Positions 35,170 through 47,230 of a DNA stretch of 64,000 nucleotides are shown here, one piece after another. Every line of letters starts with the position of its first letter. Positions within the stretch are counted from its first letter, which is position 1. Position numbers and translations under genes: made by a program. Below the pieces are notes generated by a model, which saw nothing but the letters and a program-made list of their open reading frames with translations, was not told where the DNA came from and did not search any database. The stretch covers positions 14,819,354 through 14,883,353 of the forward strand of contig NC_045142.1 of the NCBI RefSeq assembly GCF_008831285.2, read 5' to 3'. This DNA is from Nymphaea colorata (Eukaryota; Streptophyta; Magnoliopsida; Nymphaeales; Nymphaeaceae).

Positions 35170-36683
35170 GCCTTATTAGATTCATGATGGAAGCACGTTA
35201 TGCAGGAAAAAATGGATGCTCTTCTTTCTAGGGAGACTTGGGACTTGGTGGACCTACCGTTGAATTGTGATGTTGTCGGCTCGAAATAGGTATTCACCAT
35301 CAAATATCATTCTGATGGGTCAGTAGAGCGATTCAAAGCTCGTCTTGTGGCTAAAGGCTATACATAAACTTATGGGGTGGACTTCTTCGAAACGTTTTCG
35401 CCTGTGGCACGGTTAGGCATTATTCACCTAATTATATCTCTCGCAGTTAAGCAAGATTGGTCTCTTTTTCAGCTTGATGTGAAAAATGCATTTCTATATG
35501 GTGATCTCTCTGAAACAGTCTATATGTAACAACCACCTGATTTTAAACGACATGGGGAGTGTTTCAAGGTATGCAAACTCAAAAAGGTTGTCTATGGACT
35601 TAAACAAAGTCCCCGTGCATGGTTCCATAAGCTAAGTGAGGTTGTCTCTAAATGTGGATTTTGAAAATCTCAGCTTGACCACTCGTTGTTTATCAAGCAA
35701 TGGACTTCTGGTATAGTGATATTGATTGTATATGTTGATGATATTGTCTTCACTAGAGAAAATAATCAAGAGATAGCTCAGATAAAGGAGTTCTTACAGA
35801 AACACTTTGTCACAAAAGATCTTGGTCAACTTCGATATTTCCTTAGTATTGAAGTGGCTTGTAGTAGTAAAGGGATTGTGATGTCTCAAAGGAAATGTAT
35901 TCTTGAACTTCTGCATGAAACAGGGTTATTGAGAGTCAAACCTGTTACACTTCCTATGAATCATCGAATTCATATGCATGATGATGAATAATAGGCTTTT
36001 GACTCTTGTTCTTACAGATCTCTAATACAAAAACTTTTATATTTGACAATCACTTGTCCAGACATCAGCTTTGCTGTAAATAAGCTTAGTCAATTCATGG
36101 AGAAATCTCAGAAGGTTCATTGGGAGGCTACTTTAATGGTGATAAAATACTTGAAATCAGTCCCGGGAAAGGGGTTATGGTTCAAAAAAGGAGAATGTGT
36201 TGACATAGAAGCATATAGTGATGCTGGTTATGCAGGGTCAATAAATGATATGAGATCTACTACAGGTTTTTGCATCTTTATTGGTGGGAATCTTATTTCT
36301 TGACAGAGCAAGAAATAGAATGTGGTTGCTAGATTGAGTGTTGAGTCTGAATATAGAGCTATGGCTCAAACAGCGATTGAAATGTCATGGGTCAAATCAG
36401 TGCTTCTAGAATTGAGAATTTCGGTGAAACTTCCTATGAAGATGTATTGTGATAACAGAACAGCTACCCTGCATTGCAAATAACCCTGTCTTTCATGAGA
36501 GGACGAAACACATTGAAGTGGACTGCCATTATGTTCGAGGCTTGGTACAAGAAGGAGTCATTAGCACGATCCACGTTTCCTCTGAAGATCAAGCAACTGA
36601 TATGTTTACTAAGGCTCTTTCCATTGGAGATTTCTTGAGAGGGTGTAACAAGCTGAGCATGATTGATATCTATGCTCCAGCTT
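35170..36683 (+). pseudogene. Element C: reverse transcriptase and RNase H
   Basis: Motifs in order: [100 protein letters not shown] as CPDISFAVNKLSQFM, EAYSDAGYAGS, and ending SIGDFLRGCNKLSMIDIYAP. YVDD is intact, but the usual ADYAG Asp of RNase H reads A-G-Y. Stops occur at several places, for example 35287-35289 and 35527-35529. It ends just before the PPT. Confidence 0.9.
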
Positions 36684-36692
36684 GAGGGGGAG
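36684..36692 (+). other. Element C polypurine tract
   Basis: GAGGGGGAG directly before the 3' LTR start TGTTAAAG. Confidence 0.9.
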
Positions 36693-36909
36693 TGTTAAAG
36701 TTTTCTAGATTCAATTTGAGTCTTTCTGAAATATTAGAAAGTGGACAATGGTCTACTTATTGTTTTCTTATATTTTAGTAGACTGAAATTGTAAATATGT
36801 AGTCAATACCCTAATCTCTTTTAATATGAGATTAGGGTTACGTGAATGCAATATGAAAGTTTACTCTCTCTCCCTCTCCCACGTCCCTTTCTTCCTCCAA
36901 TATTGAACA
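36693..36909 (+). repeat. Element C 3' LTR
   Basis: It runs from TGTTAAAG to TTGAACA, 217 bp, followed by gcttc. It retains the ccctaatctcttttaatatg segment that is missing from its partner. Confidence 0.93.
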
Positions 36910-37114
36910 GCTTCCATCCTATGAGGTAAAATTTGTTTTTAACTTTAAATGTATTATTTTTTTAGTTTTCGAGATGTGTTAATGGTAGCTTATGATGACT
37001 CATATAGATATGTAGTTATATATTAACCATCACAGTTGAATCGCTTGTGCTGCCAACCCTAGTTGTTAGCATTGGTTAGCCATAGGTAGTGAGGCAAAAT
37101 GGACTTTTGATGGT

Positions 37115-38285
37115 ACTTACAAAACCTGGTTCCTTGACATTGGTGCAGCAAACCACATCATAGCTAATGCATGTAGTCTTTTTTGTTTGCATAAATACGA
37201 AGGTCATTGTTGAAATGGTAATAAATTATCCATTATCCATGTTGAGTTGCGATGGTGATAAAATAGCCATTACTCACATTGGGGAAACAGGGACTTCAAT
37301 GCAAAATCAGACCCTTACTCTCAACAATGTCTTGGTTCATCCTGAAATTAAAATGAATCTTTTTTCTGAGGCAGTTGACATCAGAAAATTTTACTATGTT
37401 CAGCTTGACAATAACAGTTTTGTGACAGAGAATCAAATGACAAAGAATGTGGTGATGATGAATGAGCTTCCTCTATGGGATTCAAAGTGGTAGTCATTAG
37501 GTGCTCTTCTCTATCCCTTTTATATGAATTTATTGAAGCACGTGGCATGAGAGATTTGGACATATTCATGCTTGGCATTGGGCCCAAAAAAATCATATTG
37601 AATGTTTTCAAATGGAATTGTTTAATTCTCTTGAATGTCAAGAAAAGTGTGACAATACATTTTTCCTAACTAACAGCTTTCATAAATATTTACAGTAGAT
37701 TTGGGAGCACACTCAGTCGACATGGTTTTATCCCTTAAAAACTAAATCATATGTATTTGCAAAATTTTGTAAGCTACATGCATTGATTGCAAACCAATTT
37801 GAGGAAAAAATTAAAATATTTCAAACCTATGGAGGAGTCAATGGAGAGAAATCTTAACTTAAAGAAGAATGAGATTACACGCTACAAAGCCTATCCTAAA
37901 ATGTCTGAGCAAGAGGACATGGCTGAGCGATGCCACCGATTTATAACTGATCTTGGGCTTACGCTAGTATTTCACAATCATTTTCTTGCTCTTTATGCTA
38001 ATTTGGATAATCAATAGCCTGCCATCACCTACTCCTAGAATGGTTTTACCATATGAAAAAGTCTTCCATAAAGCTCCAAATTACTCAATAGTACACAGGT
38101 TCGAATGCAAGTGTTTTCGTTGGAGAATATGCAATAAACAAGTTAAAGCCTAGATGCCTTCCATGTGTTTTTCTTGGTTATGTTGAACAATGGATATCGG
38201 TGCTTATAGCCACCAATAGGAAGAGTTTACATTTGTGGCATGTAGTGTCTGTCGAGTCTATTTTTCCATTCAAAAAATTGAGCAT
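37115..38285 (+). pseudogene. Copia fragment I (protease to integrase), no LTRs seen
   Basis: Motifs survive in changing frames: TWFLDIGAANHIIAN (protease, with DIGAA for DSGAT), ITHIGETGTSMQNQTLTLNN, IKMNLFS, then in integrase QTNLRKKLKYFKP, ERCHRFITDLGLTLVFH, YEKVFHKAPNYS as separate pieces, PCVFLGYV, GRVYICG, and SIFPF near 38275. The order and the YxCxxH-style ending resemble the integrase of element A more than that of C. GAG-pre-integrase and the first DDE Asp are not readable. RT is absent; the sequence changes character at about 38285. Confidence 0.75.
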
Positions 38286-38857
38286 CTTATTTGTTTATAT
38301 GTTATAATTGCAAGAACTAACAAGTTTTAGTAAGATTGAGTGTGTAGAAAACATCGACATAGTAGAGATGCTATTTGTTATTGGAATTTGCGATGTTTGT
38401 GGGAATGTTGAATTGCATATGGAATTACGTTTCGTAGAGACAACAAAAAGTGTAAACTATTAGGGTTTGAGCATACGCTAGGGTGTGATAATGATGTTCG
38501 TTTCATGTGAATTCGATAAAGTTTATGCTCTTGCTCCTTAACTAAGAAAACAAGTTGAGAAACATATTACTGATGGGTTGAATCGAGGTCTTAAAGTTAA
38601 TCAATCGATCATAAACTCAAAAAGATGAGAAAAACTTATTGGAGGGTTCTACGGGCTTGTTCTACCTTTTAGCAGCCTCATGAAGCGATAAGCTACAGCT
38701 CCATGGTCTAACCTCTTGCCTAAATACATTTTAGAGCAAAGTGAATGGAAAAACTTATCACTTTAAATTTTTGCAAGTGAACCGGACACATTTAGTAGAC
38801 CTTGAGCGATAAGACTCGAAGCTTGAGGTGATTTTGGGGTATTTATCAACGCACAAA
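38286..38857. other. No gene recognised
   Basis: This stretch lies between copia fragment I and the recognisable part of the gypsy 5' LTR. It does not match the first 685 bases of the gypsy 3' LTR, so that part of the 5' LTR has been replaced or lost. Confidence 0.4.
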
Positions 38858-40461
38858 AGGTATGGCAACATTTCTGACAAATCTCTGCTTGGGGTCAAAT
38901 ATAGAGTGTGTGTTTTTTAGGATCATTGGATCCTATGATTGTATTTTGTTTCAGTGATGTGTGGTATAACATGTTTAATCTCGTTTGAATGCATGTGTGA
39001 GATTGACTGATTGTTTTTAAAAATTATTACGCGATGACATATGCATAATAGGAATTATAATTGTTTGGGACAAATTAAGTGGGGTATCAAGTTGAGTATC
39101 TCTTCGACTCCAATTGTGCATTAGTGAGCATCCTAGCATGATATTTGTATAGGACAGCGAGCCAATCACGGATCGAGGCTACTTTTCGTGTGTGAAGTGA
39201 TTGTTGTGGCTTGATTGTTGTGAATGTTATAATATTTTTGTTTGCATTATTGTTAAGCAGCGATTAGATTGAATAGGCTTAATTGGTGGAAGTACCCATA
39301 AAGTATGATGACTAGCTAAGAGTATTAATTGGATGTGTAACCCTCTTATAGAGTCGATTTGAGGTATAGATGCGCTCATGAAGTGAACCAACCTCATATG
39401 TTAATCAGTCTTATTGTGAATGTGCTCTTTTAATGATAAGTTAAGAAAGAATAACTTATTAGAGACTAGTAGATTATGGCAATATGCTTGAGATATGTCC
39501 CGCCCTTCCCACTGGTGTCACTTGCTTGGAACACAGGTAATGCAAGGCCCCAGAATATCGTGTGTGATGTAATTAGAGTGTTTGGCTCCTACCTTCCCAA
39601 CCTGGGTGTCCTAAGGAAGGCTCAGCAACTCTTATTTGAATTCACACATCCATAGATGATTGCTCTACCATTGCAGTGTGAACAGATTCACATTGTTTCT
39701 TGCCACCACGAAGGTTGTCTCCCACTATAGGTTGTATGTGATGTACACTTGTCTGTGTTTTGCACCCACAGAAGCTATCAATTCACTAAATCGAATGTAC
39801 ATGAATAAATTTGAATGAAGTGAATGTGCATGAACTGAATTTGACTAGTAAGTGTGTCAATTGTGGCTATTGAGTGATCCCTATATATTATATGCAAGAG
39901 ACTCTCATAACAAGTTATATTATTGCATGTGTGTATTATGTTATCATAGCAATTATATTTTTTTATATGTTAGACTCTATATTTGAGCTCTTACCTTAAA
40001 GGGTTAGGGATTTATCTGCTTTGTTGTCCTACTGCGAAGGCTCAACCTTATATTGCTAAAGGGTTAGGGATTTATCTGCTTTGTTGTCCTACTGCGAAGG
40101 CTCAACCTTATATTGCTTATCGTTTTTAGGTTTTGGCAGACCCAAGCAATAGGTTGATCAAATAACTCCGCTCATATCCTACGGTGGAGATTTTGGGTTT
40201 ATTGTCATGTCAACATGTCACATTTTGTCTCATTGATGTCTTGTTTTTGCTTAGTCATCAATGTTTTGGTGCATTTCTGTTACGTGTGTCATTGACAAAT
40301 GTAAAGTCATTTTGTCTAAACTTATGTTTGTACATAATGAAATATTTGTCCCTCTGTCACTTTGATATGCATAGATAGCTCCATTTTAATTGTTACGCGT
40401 ACCTTCACATGTTATATAAAAAAAGAAAAATTTTGGGGGTTATAAGGATCAGGATGTGATA
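38858..40461 (+). repeat. Element J 5' LTR (left part missing)
   Basis: Homologous to 45216-46662 from gtatggc onward, through gatcctatgattgtattttgt, ataacatgtttaat and caagtatctcttcgactcc, to the end tgtgata. It is longer in this stretch than its partner, partly because of a 60-base tandem duplication. Confidence 0.8.
39997..40116 (+). repeat. Perfect 60-base tandem duplication in the J 5' LTR
   Basis: Two identical 60-base copies (39997-40056 and 40057-40116) starting taaagggttagggatttatc. The 3' LTR has only one diverged copy at about 46280-46340, so this duplication arose after insertion. Confidence 0.95.
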
Positions 40462-40465
40462 GTTT

Positions 40466-40477
40466 TGGTATCAGTAG
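40466..40477 (+). other. Element J primer-binding site (degraded)
   Basis: TGGTATCAGTAG, where TGGTATCAGAGC is expected; it lies four bases after the LTR end, as in Del-like gypsy elements. Confidence 0.65.
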
Positions 40478-41019
40478 TGCTAAAGAAAAACTCTATTATG
40501 AATGTAAGCTAAAGCCTATTTGTGAAGTCGTGTTGTCCAGGTACACGTTACTTGATTGAACTCATATAGTACTTTTGATTGTCATTGTGATATATACGTA
40601 TAGGATGGATTGATGTGTTGACATTATTGTGATAATGCTTCTTGTCATAGATTTTATAATAAAAATGATGATTCCTACTTGTATAGATGAAGTACCAAAG
40701 TAGAGTAAGAAACGAGGTGGGCCGGCTATTAAGGCACACTGAGAGATGAGTTTTCCCATTCAGATGTGCTTTCTCCCTTGGACGATAATACAAACAGGCA
40801 ACCATTCACTCATACTGGTGTAGGAGCCCAAACCCCACAAATGCAGACTCCACCTATGAATTAGCAAGCTATACTGTTGACGTCCTTACGCTGATCTTCC
40901 TAGTCCAGTCGATAGTCAGTAACTAGAGAAGTCTTGCATCTCCTACAAAAGACACCAGTACACTACCTAAAGAGAATGTGACATCGATGTCATTTAAACA
41001 GTTCATGTTGATGCAACCG

Positions 41020-41421
41020 CCTGTTTTTACTAAAGATAGCAACCAAGACACAATAGAGGAGTAGATTGAGGAGGTAGAGAGCATTTTTTAGCTTCTCAAG
41101 ATGCCAGAATGATATAAAGTGAACTACGACTCGTACATGTTGAAAGGTGATGTCAAACGGTAGTGGAAATTGACCCGTGAACTTCGGCTCGTAGGTCAAC
41201 AACCAATCTTATGGAAGCAGTTCAGAGATCCATTTTTCAATACCTACTCCCCAGTGCATGCAAGGAACAACAAAATGCAAGAGTTCCTTCAGTTGCAACA
41301 AAATCACATGACCTTGGAAGAGTATGTTATGAAGTATCGACATTTAGAGGTGTATTGCCCACATCTCTACACCAATGATGAGATGAGACCAGAACAGACA
41401 AGTTTATGCATGAATATGTGA
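41020..41421 (+). pseudogene. Element J: gag fragment
   Basis: The frame from 41170 encodes LWKQFRDPFFNTYSP, ARNNKMQEFLQLQQNHMTLEEYVMKY, and LEVYCPHLYTNDEMR. This is the gypsy retrotransposon gag domain (family words FxxxYFP, EFLxLxQGxMSVxEY, LxRYxP). Upstream, in another frame, ...MQPPVFTKDSNQDTIE fits the start of the domain near 41010-41060. A zinc knuckle was not recognised. Confidence 0.75.
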
Positions 41422-41792
41422 CAGACTGTGAAACAAGGTGATGTCTCACAGGCCTTGCAATTTGGATAAGATGGTCACAATAGCTAGCGCATGGAGGAGG
41501 ATTAGGCAAGGACACAGAGGGACCACCATAAGGAATCAGGTCAGCACTTGCATGGAGGGCGGATGTAGGCCAAGCACAACTATTTTACAGGCAAGGAAAA
41601 GCCTTACGAGAGGCGAGATGATAGAGCATTCAAGCGGAACATGTCTATCTGTAGTGAGGCTGGTCTATGCGACTACAGTGGAGGAGCTTTAGGCACAGGA
41701 TCTCATTGAAGGTACATTACTTGTAGGTTCTCACATTGCTAAAGTATTATTTATTGTATGAGAGAATCATTCTTTAATATTGATTTGCCACT

Positions 41793-42038
41793 TTGTTAGA
41801 AGTATCAGCCAAGATGATGATATATGTCTTAAAAGTAGCAGCCCTATGCATGTTCAAGATTTGTGTAGTCAGTATCTACCTGATGTGGCATTTATCTGCA
41901 CAATTAGTGATCATAAGTCTCAATAGATTTGATGTTATTCTAGGCATAGATTATGTGCATTATGCCAATATAGATTGCAGAAAGAAGCACATACAGTTGT
42001 TGACTCATGAGATGCAGTCAGTGGAATTCCAAGCTTGA
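41793..42038 (+). pseudogene. Element J: aspartic protease end
   Basis: The tail FDVILGIDYVHYANIDCRKKHIQL matches the end of the gypsy retropepsin (FDVILGMDWLxxxxAxIDCxxKxV). The catalytic DTGA site is not readable in the same frame. Confidence 0.75.
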
Positions 42039-42229
42039 AAAGTCAGTCGAATTGACAAAATAATGGAGTTTGCACTAAAAGCCAAATGATTGTTAGAAAA
42101 GGGAAGTGTTGCATCTTTTATCAATGTGTTGACCAGTGAGAATAAGTCGATGAAGCCAGGAGATGTAGCCATTGTGCGTGAGTACCCATATGCATTTCTT
42201 GAAGAGTTAACGAGTTTGCCTTCAACCAA

Positions 42230-43570
42230 GAAGTTGAATTCAAGATAGAGTTGTTATCAGGAATAACCCTCATTTCTAAGGCATCATATTGTATAGCATC
42301 GACAGAGCTAGAAGAATGGAAGAAGCAAGTACATGAGCTCTGAAATAATGGCTTCATTCGACCTAATATATCACCTTGGTGAGCACCCATGTTGTTTGTT
42401 AGGAAGAAGCATGAAACGATACATTTATGCATTGATTACTACATACTAAATCAAGTCACTATCAAGAATAAGTATTTTCTTCCTAGAATTGAAGACTTGT
42501 TCGATCAGCTCAAGAATGCAAATGTGTTCTTCAAAGGTTGATATAAGGATAGGCTATCACCAGCTATTGATACGAGAGGAAGATGATGTTAAGACTGTCT
42601 TTCCAACTAGATATGGACACTATGAATTCAAGATCATGTCTTTTGGGTTGACCAATGCTCCTGCAGTATATGGACCTCATGAATAAGGTTTTCCAAGACT
42701 ACTTGGATCCATTTGTCATTGTGTTTGTGGATGATATTTTAGTGTATTCAGATAGTGAGACAAAACACAGAGATCACCTGAGGAGTGTGTTGAGAATTTT
42801 GCTCAAGCAGAAGTCATATGTCAAGTACTCAAAACACGAATTTTGGCTAGAGAAGATAAACTTCCTACGCCGTGTGATATCGAAGGATGAAGTTTTTGTA
42901 GACCCTGCTACGGTGTCGACGGTGCTGGAGGACATTATGCAACATAACTGAGGTTAGAAGCTTCTTGAGATTGGTATAGTACTATCACAGGTCTATACAA
43001 GGCTTTTCGAAAATAGCTATGTCTATGACTGAGCTATTAAGAAAATGAGTGAAGTGTGTTTGAGATGAAGAGTGTTTGAGATGAAGAGTGTGAGAAGAGT
43101 TTTCAAACTCTGAAAGACAAGCTTAACGATGCACCTATCTTGATATTTCTATCTGGTAATTCTAAATTTGTGGTATACACTGATGCATCAAGAATTAATT
43201 ATGGCTGTGTAACGATGCAACATGGTCATGTTGTAGCTTATGCATATAGACTGTTGAGGACTCATGAGATGCATTATTCTACTCATGATTTGGAATTGGG
43301 AGTGGTAGTATTCATACTAAAGATATAAAGACACTATCGTAGTATTCTCACTAAAGATATGAAGACACTATTCCTATGGAATAGTGTTCAAAGCTTTTAT
43401 GGACCACAAGTCGTTGAAGTACATATTCTTTCAAAATGATCTCAATTTGAGTCAAAGAAAATGGATCGAGTATTTAAAGGATAATGATTTCAAAATATCA
43501 TATCATCCAGAAAAAACAAATGTGGTGGTCGACTTCGAGCAGACACATGGAGGCAATGATATCTAGTGTG
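42230..43570 (+). pseudogene. Element J: reverse transcriptase and RNase H
   Basis: RT pieces in several frames: [79 protein letters not shown], and the catalytic box FVDDILVYSDSE (about 42720-42760), then FWLEKINFLRRVISKD. RNase H gives FVVYTDASRINYGCV, YSTHDLELGVVVFILK, and FMDHKSLKYIFFQNDLNLSQRKWIEYLKD in separate frames. FVDD is intact, but the whole carries many stops. Confidence 0.88.
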
Positions 43571-43689
43571 ATGAATTACTCTTGAACATTGTTGCAAGAT
43601 GTGATTGCATGGCAGCCTCACATATATGATGAGAACAAAGCAACTATGACTACCTTCATATGATATCCATTTGTTGGATGAGCTTATAT

Positions 43690-44400
43690 TGAAGCAAAAG
43701 GAACACTCTGATTTTGCTAAAAACATTAAAGAAGTAATACGACAGATTCTCCTTCGTATAAAGATAAGGATGGTTCTTTGTGGTTTCGATAAAGATTGTA
43801 GGCCCCTAGAGATAAAGAGATGAAGCATAAGTTGCTTGATGAAGCTCATATATCCAAATTTTTCATAGCTCATAAATCCAAATTTTTCATACATCCATGT
43901 AGTATAAAAATGTTTCAAATGTTTCAGGACATGAAACAAAATTATTCGTGGCCTACAATAAAGTGCAAAATTGTAGAATATTTGGCAAAATAATTAGTTT
44001 GCCAGCGGGTCAAAGTAGAACATCAGTGGTTAGGAGGCTTGCTACAGAGGATAGATATTTTAGTGTGGAAATAAGAAGACATTACGATGGATTTCATGGT
44101 ATGTTTACCTTGCATTAGGAGACAACATGATGTCATATGGGTGACTGTTGATCGACTTACGAAGTAAGGTCATTTTCTACTTATCAGAATTAGTCAGTCA
44201 ATGGAAAGTCTCGCAGACTTATTGTTGATGAGATAGTGAGACTACAGGGGTACCAAAGTCAATCATTGCAGATCGAGATCCACGTTTTAAGGTATTTATG
44301 TGCAAGATGATTTGACGCTAGAAGAAAAGCCTATTAGAATCGTGGATCAAATGGAGCAAGTATTTAGCACTAAGAAAATTCTTCTAATAAAAGTATAATT
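43690..44400 (+). pseudogene. Element J: integrase
   Basis: Readable pieces: HPCSIKMFQMFQDMKQNYSWP, LVCQRVKVEHQWLGGLLQ, EDITMDFMVCLP, IWVTVDRLTK, and EEKPIRIVDQMEQV near the end. This is gypsy integrase in order (zinc-binding HHCC tail, DDE core start, C-terminal segment), with stops and a missing GVP and second Asp region around 44240. Confidence 0.8.
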
Positions 44401-44529
44401 GCAACACCATGGGTTGAAGAAGAGCACATGACAGCACGAGATTGAATGTGAAATAAGTATCCACTCGTATTCTCACATTGAAGTATGATCTAAATTTCAA
44501 AGACGAAATTTTATTTATGGAGGGTAGGA

Positions 44530-46662
44530 TGTAACGTTCAACCTTGCAGGTGTCAGGCATTTGGATATGGGTCCAAATCCCGACCCGAAATGCCACTCGT
44601 GTGAAGAGGGAGGCTTGATGCTGGGGGTCTCTCGATTTGTCTATCTCATCAGGCATTTGGATATGGGTCCAAATCCCGACCCGAAATGCCACTCGTGTGA
44701 AGAGGGAGGCTTGATGCTGGGGGTCTCTCGATTTGTCTATCTCATTGTTCGAAGCTTGGCACAGAGGAATAGGAAATGGAAGGAGCTGCGGAGGGTGAAG
44801 AAGCAACGACAGGGGAGGTGGAGGGTGGCGACATTGAGGTAAGTCATCCCCCCTCCCGATCTCCCTCTGTCTATTTTGAATGCTCTCTCATTCTCCCCCT
44901 CTATTTCATCTCTGTTTTCCTGCATGGTCTTTTGCTCTCTCCTACCAGCTTTCTTTCGCCCTCATTGTGTCTCACTCTCGCTATTTCTCTATATTCTCCT
45001 TCACCCTCTATTTTGTCTCCTGCTAGCTTTCTCTCGCCCTTACCGTGTCTCACTCTCGCTCTCTCTTTGTATTCTCCTTCGTCCTCTCTCGCTCTGGCCA
45101 GCTTTCTCTCACCTTCATCGTGTCTCACTCTCTCTATATGTATTCTCCCTTGCCCTCTACTCTCACCCGTCGGCTTTATCTGACTCTCATCATGTCTCTC
45201 TCGCTCTATCTCATGTATGGCGACATTCTAGACAAATCCCTGCCTAGGGCCAAATATGGAGTGTATATTTTTCAAGATTGTTTGATCCTACGATTGTGTT
45301 CTGTTTGAATGATATGTGATATAACATGTTTAATGTTGTATGAATGCGTGTGTGAAATTGACTATCTGCTTTTAAAAATTTTTACGAGATGACATATACA
45401 TGTTAGGAATTATAATTGTTTAGAACATATTAGGCGGGTATTGAGTCAAGTATCTCTTCGACTCCGATTGTGCATTAGTAAGCATCCTAGCATGATACTT
45501 GCATAGGATAGCCAAGAGCCAATCATGGATTCAGATTACTTTCCATTGTTTGGCTAAGTTTTCATGTAAAGCGATTGTCATCGTTTGCATTGTTGTTGGA
45601 CAATAATCCGATTAAGTGAACCTAATGAATAGAAGTACCCATAAAGTAGTATGGCTAACTAAAAGTATTGATTGAATGTGTAACCCTCTTATGGAGGCAA
45701 TTTAAGGTATGAATGTACTCGTGAAGTGAAGATGCTAGCCGGTCTTAATTGTGAATATGCTCTCATAATGATAATTTAAGAAAAAATTGAAGGCTAGTGG
45801 GTTATAGCAATATGTTTGGAATACATCTCACCCTTTCCATTGGTCTCGCTTGCTCGAAGCGTAGGCAATGCAAGGCCCTAGGACATCATTGTGTAATGTG
45901 CTTAGAGCATTGGGCTCTCGCTTTTTCAACCTTGGTGTTATAGGGAAGGTTGAACAACTCTTCGAAGAATGCATACAGGTTATTGCTCTACCACTGCAAC
46001 GTGAATAGATACGTATTGTTTTGAGCCACCACAGAAGTTGTCTCCAGTCTGTAGGTCGACCGCAGTGTGCATGCACCTATGTTTTGCACCCACAGAAGCA
46101 GTCAAATCACTGAATCGAATGTAAATGAAATGAATGTGCACAAAATTAATATGACTAATAAGTTAAATAATCCCTACATATTGTGGAATAAATGAAGGTC
46201 TCTCATGACGAGTGTATTATATTATCATAGTGATAATGCTTCTTTATATATTAAACTCTAGATTTGAGCTCTTGACTAATGATTTATCTGGTTTGATGTC
46301 ATACTACAAAGACTCGAGTCTCCTCCATTGTTTATCTATTTCAGGTTTTGACAAACCAAAAGGTTGATTATATGCCTCTACTCACATTCTACTAGTAAAA
46401 TTTTGAATCTATTGTTGTGTCGATGCATCATGTTTTGTCTTATTGATGTCTTAATCATTGATGTTTTGGTTCTAAAGACATTTTTATTATGTGTCATTGA
46501 CAAATATGTGGCCATTTTGTATGAACTGATTTTAATACATAATGAAATATTTGTCACACTATCACTTTGATTTGCATATCTTCATTTTAATTGTTGTGTC
46601 GCACCTCGACATGTTATATCAAAAAAAAAAAAATTGAGTCTTATAAAGGTCGAGGTGTGACA
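44530..46662 (+). repeat. Element J 3' LTR
   Basis: It begins TGTAACG after the purine tract ggagggtagga and ends GTGTGACA, 2133 bp. Its first 685 bases (with a 96-base tandem duplication and a CT-rich stretch) have no counterpart in the 5' LTR of this copy. Confidence 0.8.
44553..44744 (+). repeat. Perfect 96-base tandem duplication in the J 3' LTR
   Basis: Two identical 96-base copies (44553-44648 and 44649-44744) starting tcaggcatttggatatggg. As 96 is divisible by three, they create a chance frame with a repeated 32-residue peptide on both strands. Confidence 0.95.
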
Positions 46663-47230
46663 TTTACCATCCATGTATCCTAATTGTAAATTCTGCGATT
46701 TCCTTGCCCACAACTTATAACATTTTTACACATTTTACCTGCTTTTTAACTAGCTTGTGTCGTATGGTCCCGTATCTGCCACATGGGTAAGACATCAACA
46801 ATTTACTTGAACCAAAATGCCCAACAAATGTCTGGCTTTCCTGCAAGTAAAATTTTTTTGAAGCTAAAAGAAATCATTTTTGGATCAAATAAGCAGTAGC
46901 CATAGCCAATTCCTCGAAACTCTTTATGTTTATGAACTAGAGAAAGACATGTTAGAAAACAAAAAAAATACAAGATCTAGATCAAGCGAAGAACGGATAA
47001 ATAGCATATCCAAAAACTCCATATGGAAACCAATATTTACAATCCAACAAGAAGGCAACTCCAAATCACAACGTCCAAGAAGATGACCTATAATCTTTGC
47101 GGCTTTCGTCTTCTTGTTAGCATGTTACCTGAACAGTTGGACAAGAAGGAACATATCATTACCCCAAAACAGTAAAACCAAAAATGTGAACAAGTCATTA
47201 GTCCAAAACAATAACAGTGAAAAAAAGTTA
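46663..47230. other. No gene recognised
   Basis: AT-rich intergenic DNA between gypsy J and the next DNA transposon. Confidence 0.4.

Larger units (their letters stand above)
32107..36909 (+). mobile_element. Ty1/copia LTR retrotransposon C (complete ends, gag largely deleted)
   Basis: The 4803-bp element lies between perfect gcttc duplications (32102-32106 and 36910-36914). It has LTRs of 206 and 217 bp, a PBS, a PPT, and protease, integrase, RT and RNase H in copia order. Between the presumed gag ATG (33309) and protease (33554) only about 240 bases remain, so the gag core and zinc knuckle are gone. Stops and frame changes break pol. It belongs to the same family as B and D by LTR, leader and protein. 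Confidence 0.95.
38858..46662 (+). mobile_element. Ty3/gypsy LTR retrotransposon J (heavily decayed)
   Basis: A long repeat pair, 38858-40461 and 45216-46662, flanks a gypsy-order interior: gag, protease, RT, RNase H, integrase, with RT before integrase. The PBS region (tggtatcagtagtgc at 40466) and a PPT (ggagggtagga at 44519) are in place. Large LTRs and an integrase that ends in an EEPxxIxDxxEQVLRxK-like segment suggest the chromovirus side (Tekay/Del). That assignment is inference. Every domain has stops. The 5' LTR is truncated at its left side, so no TSD can be assigned. Confidence 0.85.

Noticed and set aside
44561-44842. Frame with a repeated 32-residue peptide
   Set aside because: The peptide repeat is a by-product of the 96-base tandem duplication in the J LTR; both strands are open there.
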